From: Alteromonas portus
GTDB taxonomy: Bacteria; Pseudomonadota; Gammaproteobacteria; Enterobacterales; Alteromonadaceae
Length of the DNA stretch: 64,000 nucleotides
Reading direction: 5' to 3'
NCBI RefSeq assembly: GCF_005117025.1
Contig: NZ_SWCO01000002.1
Span: 248,001 to 312,000 of the forward strand
Positions 16,286 to 23,607 of the stretch are shown piece by piece; positions within the stretch are counted from its first letter, which is position 1; each line of letters opens with the position of its first letter. The translations under genes were made by a program, and so were the position numbers. Under the pieces are notes generated by a model. It was not told the origin of the DNA. It did not search any database and was given only the letters and a program-made list of their open reading frames with translations.

Positions 16286-18991
16286 CTAGTTGAGTTGCCA
16301 AGTAAAGCCAAGCTCAAACGTGCGGCCGTATTCTTCATACTGCGCATTTTGGCTGCGGGTATCGAAATAGTTGTAGAAGGGTTCGTCACCTAAGTTGATG
16401 CCGTTGAAATAAACCTGCATGCTGTCATTGATGTAGTAGCGCGCCATGAAATCAACCTGTACATGGTCATCTTCAAATCTGAGCATGTCACCATCAATTT
16501 CTTCGAAATTTTCGCTTTTATAGGTGGTGGCTAGACGCACACTGAAGTCATTTGCTTCGTACCCAATAGTGATGTTGCCAATGCGGTCTGACTGATTTGG
16601 TAATTGGGTTTCAAATTTTTCGCCATCTAGGAACGTTGTCGCTTCAGAGTCGGTAAAAGTGGCGTTGGTAGACACAATAAAGCCATTGTTGAAGGCTTTC
16701 ACCCAAGATAATTCTAAGCCGGTTAAATCGGCAGAGTCGCCGTTTATCGGCTGTATGACTTCTTCGAAGCCTTCCCAACCAGTAGTGCCTGCAACATCAG
16801 CGTACACAACAAAATTGTCGATATTTTTGTAGAACAGCCCCGCTGAAATTACACCAATGTCACCCGGGTAGTACTCAATCGATAGATCAACGTTTTGTGC
16901 TTCATAAGGCTGAAGTTCAGGGTTGCCAACTTCTGCCGCTCGCTCAGTCACAAATACGCCATCATCTTCTTCTGTTTTACTCTCGATAATTTGAAATGCC
17001 GCTACATCTTCAAATTTTGGTCTTGAAATAGTGTGGGTGTAGGCAGCGCGAAGCTGAAGTTTGTCTGAAACGGTGTATCTGGCATTTACACTGGGTAACC
17101 AATGATCGTAGTCACGTTCTGCTTCCCACGGCGTATTTACCACTTCTTCCACGTCGGTTTCTTCGTTTTCTACAAGCTCTACTCGCATACCCGATGTAGA
17201 AAAGTCAGTACGCTCATAGCGAACACCTGCTACCAGATGAAGTTTATTTATATCTACGCTGCCCATGATATATGCGGCAAAGATATCCTCTTCATTCACA
17301 TAGGTCGCGCCGCGAGACTCCACCTCAGAATTCAGGCTGTCTAACTCAAGGCTGCCGCGGTTATCGTTGAAGTAATTACGCATTTCACTTCGATTTAGGC
17401 CAGGCCCAAAGTCACCAAGAGAGTAGTCTGGACTAGCAGCTCCAAATTGCGAAGCATCTAGGTCGTCGAAGTCTCCATCAAAAATAGCGATGCTGCTGTC
17501 GCGGTCTTTTTCTCGGCTTCGGTATTTAGAACCAATTTTTAACTCACCGATGTAGCCGCCAAAATTAATGGGGCGAGCCGCGTCGAATTTAATGCTGGTT
17601 TCGGTATCTTTGGTGTAGTTATCTTCAAAGCTTATCTCATCGACCTCATAGGTTGATAAGTCCATGGCATCAGCGTTTTGCGATACGGTTGGACGCATAG
17701 TGTTTAAATCAGCTTCAATACTGTCATTTTCAGTTTTAAACACGTAGTACAGTGCATCCGGTTCGTCTTCATCAGACTTTGCATAACCGAGCTGCCAGTT
17801 TGCTTTCCAGGTATCTAGTTGGTGTTCACCGCCTAACGCTACGGTAAAAATACTTTGGCTTTCAAAACGGTCTTTGCTTTCTCTTTCTATTTCTGAGTCT
17901 TCGCCATCGAACGTGAATATATTGCCTTGGCGGTACTCGTCGTCAGAAAACTCACTGTAAAGTGTGCGAAGAAAGTATTGGTTGTTGAAGTCAGGGCGAA
18001 AATCGATATTTAACGCACTACCTAAACGTTCGCGAGTGATCGTGTAGTGACGTTGCTCAAGCTCATCGTCACCGTTGCTTTCAACATTATCTGAACCAAA
18101 ATCTCGGTCAAAATAGGAAATAGCGCCAGCCACGCCCCATTCGGGTGAAAGCTTCTTAGTAAACGTACCAGAAATTTTTGGGCTGGTTTCATCGCGTAAA
18201 TCATTTTGACTGGCTTGTACGGTAACGCTCGCGGTATCTCGAGCCTTATCAAATGCACTCACGCTTTTCACCGCGACTGAACCACCAATGGCGTCTGCGT
18301 CCATATCGGGCGTTACCGATTTAGACACCTCTAAAGTCTGGATAAGTTCAGAAGGAATAACGTCAAGTGCTACTGAGCGAACACCCGATTCAGGCGAGGG
18401 AATATTTAAGCCATTAATGGTTACGTTGTTTAAGTTGGGGTCGATACCGCGTATGCCGACGAAACGACCTTCACCCTGATCTCGCTCAATCGATAAGCCT
18501 GGTAAACGTTGTAAAGACTCTGCAGCATTTTGGTCTGGAAACTGCCCAATGGCATCCGCAGATACAATAGACGAGATACGATCTGAAGTTCGTTGCTGAT
18601 TTATGGCGCTTGCCTGACCGCTTCGTTGACCGCGTACCAAGATTTCATCAATGGTATCGCCGCTGCCAAACTCCACGGCTGCGCGCGCAATGCCGTTGTC
18701 TGTTACTTTTATGGTTTGCGTAACCGTTTCCTCACCAAGATACGAAATTTCTAGCGTGTAAGTACCCTCTGGAATAGAGGGAAACCGAAATGTACCGTCT
18801 GTACCTGCTTCGGTGACCAGTCCTAATTCAAGAAGTTTGATTTGGGCACCGGTATAGCTGCGCGCCTGTGCCACATCTTTTACTGAACCGATAATTACGC
18901 CATCAGCAGCTGAAACAGGTGAAGCCATGCTTAGGCCTAATGCCGCTACGCAGGCAAGTGTAAGAGAAGAGTACGCGGTTTTAATTTTCAT
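16286..18991 (-). CDS. TonB-dependent receptor, likely phytate-linked
   Basis: This 901-residue outer-membrane receptor has a signal peptide (cleavage near PVSAAD), a CarboxypepD_reg-like N-terminal domain (~30-110), a plug domain (~135-250, with GQFPDQNAAESLQRLPGLSI and the FVGIRGIDPNLNNVTING stretch) and a ~600-residue beta barrel ending FTWQLN. The form fits the TonB-Xanth-Caul subfamily, which imports large nutrients. Its position directly upstream of the phytase gene suggests it imports phytate or its products. A Pho-box-like site lies 81-98 bp upstream of ATG 18991. The substrate is inferred from context only. Confidence 0.9.
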   Translation of the reverse strand: MKIKTAYSSLTLACVAALGLSMASPVSAADGVIIGSVKDVAQARSYTGAQIKLLELGLVTEAGTDGTFRFPSIPEGTYTLEISYLGEETVTQTIKVTDNGIARAAVEFGSGDTIDEILVRGQRSGQASAINQQRTSDRISSIVSADAIGQFPDQNAAESLQRLPGLSIERDQGEGRFVGIRGIDPNLNNVTINGLNIPSPESGVRSVALDVIPSELIQTLEVSKSVTPDMDADAIGGSVAVKSVSAFDKARDTASVTVQASQNDLRDETSPKISGTFTKKLSPEWGVAGAISYFDRDFGSDNVESNGDDELEQRHYTITRERLGSALNIDFRPDFNNQYFLRTLYSEFSDDEYRQGNIFTFDGEDSEIERESKDRFESQSIFTVALGGEHQLDTWKANWQLGYAKSDEDEPDALYYVFKTENDSIEADLNTMRPTVSQNADAMDLSTYEVDEISFEDNYTKDTETSIKFDAARPINFGGYIGELKIGSKYRSREKDRDSSIAIFDGDFDDLDASQFGAASPDYSLGDFGPGLNRSEMRNYFNDNRGSLELDSLNSEVESRGATYVNEEDIFAAYIMGSVDINKLHLVAGVRYERTDFSTSGMRVELVENEETDVEEVVNTPWEAERDYDHWLPSVNARYTVSDKLQLRAAYTHTISRPKFEDVAAFQIIESKTEEDDGVFVTERAAEVGNPELQPYEAQNVDLSIEYYPGDIGVISAGLFYKNIDNFVVYADVAGTTGWEGFEEVIQPINGDSADLTGLELSWVKAFNNGFIVSTNATFTDSEATTFLDGEKFETQLPNQSDRIGNITIGYEANDFSVRLATTYKSENFEEIDGDMLRFEDDHVQVDFMARYYINDSMQVYFNGINLGDEPFYNYFDTRSQNAQYEEYGRTFELGFTWQLN

Positions 18992-19071
18992 TTATTTTCC
19001 AGTTAATTAAGCAGTAAAAAGGCGTTTTGAATAAGTGCTAAATAAGTGAATGAGTACCCTAAGAACACTGC

Positions 19072-19089
19072 ATGACAGTTATATGACGA
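19072..19089 (-). promoter_or_regulatory. Pho-box-like operator upstream of receptor-phytase genes
   Basis: On the minus strand the site reads TCGTCATATAACTGTCAT. It matches 14 of 18 positions of the enterobacterial Pho box (two direct TGTCAT-like repeats 11 bp apart), the PhoB binding site. It lies 81 bp before the receptor start. The rest of the ~370-bp gap to the divergent GGDEF gene is AT-rich; I see no other clear element in it. Confidence 0.65.
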
Positions 19090-19364
19090 TTTAACAGAAC
19101 AAAAGGCTCGCTTTCGGTAATTGTCTACTATTTGCAAACGGTTGAGCTAATTTGACCCTAATTTAAGTGGTTGAATTTAATTGATTTAAATTTCATTTTT
19201 GGCGTTCTTTGAGTTCGTTGCCATCAAGATGTCACATTGCTGAGCCAAACTGACCCTCGACAGTTTCATCAGATTTGGTCAAGACTCTTGTTTTGGTTGA
19301 AGCGCCGGTGGTCGCCGGACTAACGCGTGATGCATCTAATACAAGAGAACCCAAAGAGAGCAAT

Positions 19365-20276
19365 ATGTTTACCTTTACAAATACAACACAATTTAGACAT
19401 CACAAGCTTTGGCTCGCATTTACATTTTGCGTAGTGGCATTGGCGATTTGTTTAGCCTTTATGTTTGGAAATGCAAAAGAAAGTGCGGTGATATCAGGCC
19501 TTGATATTGTGGGGGAGGGGAGCATTGCTTTTTTAACTCTGGCGTGGATGCTAGCAGCGCTTGCCAGCCGTCCTCCCGGCAAAGTAACCAGTCTTCTCAC
19601 TGTCGGGCTCGGCTTCTTCTTATTCTCGGTCAGCTTAGATTTCTTAGATGAGTTTTTTCATTATCCAGACGCGGCTTATTGGATAAGTATGATCGAGTCT
19701 TACCCAGCAGCTGTGGGTATGGTAGTGATGACAGCGGCACTGTATCAGTGGCATTTAGAGCAGCGCGCATTGAATTTACAATTACGACGTCGAGAATGGG
19801 ATTTTCGCGATCACGATGCCATCGATCCAATCACTCAACTTTACCGCGCAGAGTATTGGAAAGCACAAATTAATAAGCTACAGCAGTCGGGAAAGTCGGC
19901 GGTTATCGCTATTATCGATATTAACAACTTCTCTTTGTTTAACCAAAAACATGGGTACACAGAAGGCGATAGGTATCTGCACGACATTGCGCAATTGGTG
20001 ATCATGAATTTGCGTCAGCAAGATTTAGCGTGCCGCTATGCCGGTGACCGATTTGCTATTCTGATGCCCGACGTCTCGCCTATGCAGGCTGACGTTATCC
20101 TCAACGATATCAAAGTGAGCATTCAGCACCTTGCGTTTAGACACAGCCAAAATGCAAACGCTATTTACACCACAGCACGCAGTACTCAAGTGAGTTTGCT
20201 ATCCAACCAACGCCTTGCAACTGTGCTCAACACCATGCTCTCAAAACTGGAACGGGCCCATGACAGCGCAGCGTAA
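19365..20276 (+). CDS. Four-helix membrane protein with variant GGDEF domain
   Basis: About 303 residues: roughly four transmembrane helices in the first 130 residues, then a GGDEF domain (~150-300). The Mg/GTP loop is well kept (IIDINNFSLFNQKHGYTEGD), but the signature reads AGDRF (226-230), replacing the usual catalytic-loop Glu by Arg. Cyclase activity is therefore doubtful. ATG 19365 is preferred to the in-frame TTG at 19275 because it follows an AGAGAG ribosome-binding site and directly precedes the membrane domain. An AraC-type gene follows 88 bp downstream. Confidence 0.82.
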   Translation: MFTFTNTTQFRHHKLWLAFTFCVVALAICLAFMFGNAKESAVISGLDIVGEGSIAFLTLAWMLAALASRPPGKVTSLLTVGLGFFLFSVSLDFLDEFFHYPDAAYWISMIESYPAAVGMVVMTAALYQWHLEQRALNLQLRRREWDFRDHDAIDPITQLYRAEYWKAQINKLQQSGKSAVIAIIDINNFSLFNQKHGYTEGDRYLHDIAQLVIMNLRQQDLACRYAGDRFAILMPDVSPMQADVILNDIKVSIQHLAFRHSQNANAIYTTARSTQVSLLSNQRLATVLNTMLSKLERAHDSAA

Positions 20277-20364
20277 CTAGGCCGGTTTGGTCGATGTATT
20301 TGGCGAAAGTAATTGGTAAGGGTAACCGGTGAAGATAAATAAAGATGCCTGCAGCGAGTAACTC

Positions 20365-21744
20365 ATGGATTTAACGTTACCACGACTCAACGCACTACGA
20401 GATTCTGCTGACGAAGAGAAAGCTGCAGGAGCTCAGCGTCGTTATTTAACAGGTCTATCTGGCGTGGGTGTCTCTGTAAATGGCGATGCTGATGGGCTTG
20501 GCGTGGGTGTCTCTGTAAATGGCGATGCTGATGGGCTTGGCGTGGGTGTCTCTGTAAATGGTGGTGCTGATGGGCTTGGCGTGGGAGTCTCTGTTAATGG
20601 TGATGCTGATGGGCTTAGCATGGGTGTCTCTGTACATGGCGATGCTGATAGGCTTGGCGTGGGTGTCTCTGGTAGTGATAACGTAGTGATGTCTAGCCAA
20701 GAGAAAGTGATCTTTGGGTATTGGTTGGTACAGGCGGTACTCAATGTGTCGCTGTCTCGTGGCGCTAATAAAAATAAGCTGTTGCGCGGTACAGGCATTT
20801 TTGAAGATGCGCTGAAACCCAATACACTCTTAAGCATAAATCAATATTCATCGCTGTTAGTGAATGTTCAAAACCAAGCAAAAGGCGGCGATGTAAGTTT
20901 TTTGCTGGGAGGTGCTTTGGCCTCGCAGTGGCTATTTAGTCCACTTAGTGTGCTTAAATCATGTGAGGATGTTGAGCAGCTACTTTTACACCTTGTTCAA
21001 CACCAAATATTCAGGTGGTGCAGCTTACCGCTGTGCCAGTTTCAGCGTTTTGAAACCGCCGATCATATAATCTTAGTGCCTCAGTTCACCGGGGTAAGCA
21101 GCAAGCAACTTCAGTTCATCATTGAAGTGGCATTCGCAAGCGTTGTCGCACTCATGAAAAGTATTGCAAATAAGCGATTGCGCTTGTCTTTTACTTTTAC
21201 CGGGAGTCGACCAAAAAATATTGCTGATTACGAAACCCACCTTGGACTTAAGTTATCGTTTAATCGCCCTTTTAACAGTATTTGCATTGAAAAAGAAGTA
21301 TTACGCGAACCTTTGGAGAAGGCAGTTCAGCCTAATTACTCTGCTGGTTTGCAGGTATCTTCGAAAGACTGTTTTAATGAAGGTGCAACGCAAATAAAAG
21401 AAAGGGCTTCTGTTGATTTACATAATCGTTTGTCTTTGCCTGATTTTGTGAGGCGTTATGTTTATGTGTCCTCAAGCACACAGGCATCAAATATCGGGTT
21501 ACCTGAATTGGCGGATGCTTTTGATATCAGTGTGGCTACGCTTAAGCGGAAATTAAAGGAATACGGCACTAGCTATCGCTCGCTGTGTGAAGAAGTACAG
21601 CGCAATCATGCACTTTTGCTTCTGTCGGTTCAAAAGGTGAGTAACGAGGCAGCGGCCAATGCAATGGGCATTAACGATTTGCCTAACTTTAGACGTACGG
21701 TAAAAAGGCTTACCGGTAAAACTCCTAGCGAACTGAGAATTTAA
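20365..21744 (+). CDS. AraC-family transcriptional regulator with repeat-rich N-terminus
   Basis: This 459-residue protein has a C-terminal AraC-type double helix-turn-helix (~370-459: LPELADAFDISVATLKRKL and the second helix pair ending TGKTPSELRI). An N-terminal ligand-binding-like domain (~115-330) resembles those of OruR/ArgR-type AraC regulators. Residues ~33-102 are five and a half copies of a 13-residue unit, GVGVSVNGDADGL, encoded by a 39-bp DNA repeat that is not part of the family fold. No target is evident; neighbours are the GGDEF gene upstream and nhaC downstream. Confidence 0.85.
   Translation: MDLTLPRLNALRDSADEEKAAGAQRRYLTGLSGVGVSVNGDADGLGVGVSVNGDADGLGVGVSVNGGADGLGVGVSVNGDADGLSMGVSVHGDADRLGVGVSGSDNVVMSSQEKVIFGYWLVQAVLNVSLSRGANKNKLLRGTGIFEDALKPNTLLSINQYSSLLVNVQNQAKGGDVSFLLGGALASQWLFSPLSVLKSCEDVEQLLLHLVQHQIFRWCSLPLCQFQRFETADHIILVPQFTGVSSKQLQFIIEVAFASVVALMKSIANKRLRLSFTFTGSRPKNIADYETHLGLKLSFNRPFNSICIEKEVLREPLEKAVQPNYSAGLQVSSKDCFNEGATQIKERASVDLHNRLSLPDFVRRYVYVSSSTQASNIGLPELADAFDISVATLKRKLKEYGTSYRSLCEEVQRNHALLLLSVQKVSNEAAANAMGINDLPNFRRTVKRLTGKTPSELRI
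20461..20671 (+). repeat. 39-bp tandem repeats with the TGGGTGTC core
   Basis: Units begin at 20461, 20500, 20539, 20578, 20617 and 20656 (last one partial). Five carry exact TGGGTGTC and one carries TGGGAGTC. The unit length is a multiple of three, so copy changes keep the frame. Read on the other strand the repeat contains GACACCCACGC and encodes RDTHAKPIS, the same D-T-H-A as in the hydrolase and phytase genes. Confidence 0.95.
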
Positions 21745-21789
21745 CGAGAATGACTAAAGTGTGCCTATGCACATTCCTGCGTAAAAGAT

Positions 21790-21865
21790 CTATGCCACAG
21801 AGCTATGCAATACGGCTACAAAAAAGACTATGCCACACCGCTATGCAATAAGGCTAAAAAAACTA
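21790..21865. repeat. 38-bp imperfect tandem repeat between AraC and nhaC genes
   Basis: CTATGCCACA-x-GCTATGCAATA-x-GGCTA occurs at about 21790 and again at about 21828. It lies in a 416-bp gap with no convincing gene; short open frames here lack coding character. It could be a leader element or a slippage product. Confidence 0.6.
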
Positions 21866-22160
21866 GGCTAAACACGCCTTCAACCGCCAAACGGCTGTCG
21901 TCTCATCTAATCAGAAATTCAAAATCTGAGTTAATGGCGGCGTTTTGCACAATGCAGGTGAGAGAGTCGTTAGAAAGTAAATCCCTTTTCAATGTCGCAA
22001 AAAACTTTTATCCTTTGCTGCTTTAGCTTTTTACGGTTCAAGACCGTCACAATATGGTTTCGTTGAAGCTTTTTTTACGCATTCGCAACCGGCAGCTGGC
22101 TTTTCAGCGTAGCCTTTAAACTTTTGCAGTCACGCAATAAAACCCAAAAGAGAGTGTTCT

Positions 22161-23507
22161 GTGCACGAAAATAATGACATTGCACCAAATTCTATCGCAC
22201 CCAACCCGCTAGGTTTAACGCCCATTTTGCTTTTTGTAATTCTTGTTGTCGTGACAGGAGTTACCACAAACGATATTACCGCAATGCCTATTTTGGTTGC
22301 TTTCTTTATCAGCGCTGGGTACGGCCTATGTTTAAACCCGAAAGGGAAAAAGGTCAGCTTCTCGGAAAAAGTACAAACCTTTTGCAAAGGCGGCGGCGAT
22401 AAAAACATTATTCTCTTGGTGCTTATATTCCTGTTAGCCGGTGCATTCTATGCGGTAACTATTGATATTGGCGCACGAGATGCCACGGTTAATATGGCAC
22501 TACAGTTTGTGCCCTCGGCGCTTATACTGCCTGGCCTATTTTTGATTTGCTGTTTCATATCATTTTCAATGGGCACTTCTATGGGCACCATTACCGCGCT
22601 CTCGCCCATAGGTGCGGGCCTTGCCACAAGTTTAGGGCTGCCGGTGGAAATGGCGCTGGGTATTGTGGTGGGGGGCGCTATGTTTGGTGATAACCTCTCG
22701 TTTGTTTCAGACACCACCATTGCCGCAACCCGTACGCAAGGCGTACAGCTAAAAGACAAGTTTAAGGCAAACTTAATGGTTGCTGTGCCGGCGTGCATTG
22801 TCACCATGGCGTTACTGCTTATGGTGGATGTCGATACTTCTGGGATAGTTGAAGGCGGCAGCTACGATTTTTGGCGCATAGTGCCTTACTTGTGCATTAT
22901 CGCTTTTGCGCTAACAGGGTTTAACGTCATTAGCGTGCTTGCAGTGGGTATTGCCAGTGCCTGCGTAGTGGGATTGCTTCAAGGCAGCTTCACGCCACTT
23001 TCAATGATGCAGAGCATCCAAAAAGGGATGGGCTGGATGCAAGACTTAGCTATGATCGCCATAACCATAGGCGGCATTGTGGCACTTATGCACGCTAACG
23101 GCGGTATAACCTGGTTAATCGAGCGTTTAACCCGTAAAGTCACGTCAAAGAAAGGCGCTGAGTTCAGTATTGCTGGTTTGGTTAGTTTTTTGGACATTAC
23201 AACGGCGAACAACACTATTGCGATTGTTACCGCGGGCCCAATTGCTAAAGACCTGAACGAAAAATACGGCGTTGACCCTCGTCGTACCGCATCACTTTTG
23301 GATATCTTTTCGTGCAGTTTCCAAGGTTTGGTCCCTTACGGTGCGCAGCTTTTAAGTGCCGCGGCCGTAGTGGGTATTTCACCGCTAGCTATTACACCGT
23401 ACTGCTGGTATCCCATGCTTATTTTTGTGTTTGGTGTGGCGGCCATTTGGTTCGGTTTTCCCCGTTTTAAAACGCCCCAAGACGATGAATTAACCCAAAG
23501 CGCTTAA
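22161..23507 (+). CDS. NhaC-family Na+/H+ antiporter
   Basis: This 448-residue inner-membrane protein has about 11 hydrophobic helices. Family features include SFSMGTSMGTITALSPIGAGLA, GGAMFGDNLSFVSDTTIAATRTQG and a conserved DITTANNTIAIVTAGPIAKDL-like region late in the protein. NhaC-family carriers exchange Na+ for H+, and some members carry organic acids or amino acids, so the substrate is not certain. The start is GTG 22161, following AAGAGAG. A GC-rich hairpin lies after the stop. Confidence 0.9.
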   Translation: MHENNDIAPNSIAPNPLGLTPILLFVILVVVTGVTTNDITAMPILVAFFISAGYGLCLNPKGKKVSFSEKVQTFCKGGGDKNIILLVLIFLLAGAFYAVTIDIGARDATVNMALQFVPSALILPGLFLICCFISFSMGTSMGTITALSPIGAGLATSLGLPVEMALGIVVGGAMFGDNLSFVSDTTIAATRTQGVQLKDKFKANLMVAVPACIVTMALLLMVDVDTSGIVEGGSYDFWRIVPYLCIIAFALTGFNVISVLAVGIASACVVGLLQGSFTPLSMMQSIQKGMGWMQDLAMIAITIGGIVALMHANGGITWLIERLTRKVTSKKGAEFSIAGLVSFLDITTANNTIAIVTAGPIAKDLNEKYGVDPRRTASLLDIFSCSFQGLVPYGAQLLSAAAVVGISPLAITPYCWYPMLIFVFGVAAIWFGFPRFKTPQDDELTQSA

Positions 23508-23539
23508 ATTCTCGTAACGCTTAACACACTGGCTTTTTA

Positions 23540-23566
23540 GGGCGGTATCTTCTAGGATCACCGCCC
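23540..23566 (+). terminator. Terminator after nhaC
   Basis: GGGCGGT (23540-23546) and ACCGCCC (23560-23566) form a 7-bp GC stem followed by GAATTTTATT. Confidence 0.65.
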
Positions 23567-23607
23567 GAATTTTATTGATGATTAGAAACACGCTTTAGGA
23601 TGTCACT

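Noticed and set aside
20442-20837. Long open frames antisense to the AraC-type gene, one reading TETPTPSPSASPF repeats and one RDTHAKPIS repeats
   Set aside because: They exist only because the 39-bp repeat lacks stops in several frames; the sense frame continues into a clear AraC domain.
21805-22026. 73-residue open frame in the AraC-nhaC gap
   Set aside because: No ribosome-binding site, composition unlike neighbours, and it overlaps an imperfect DNA repeat.
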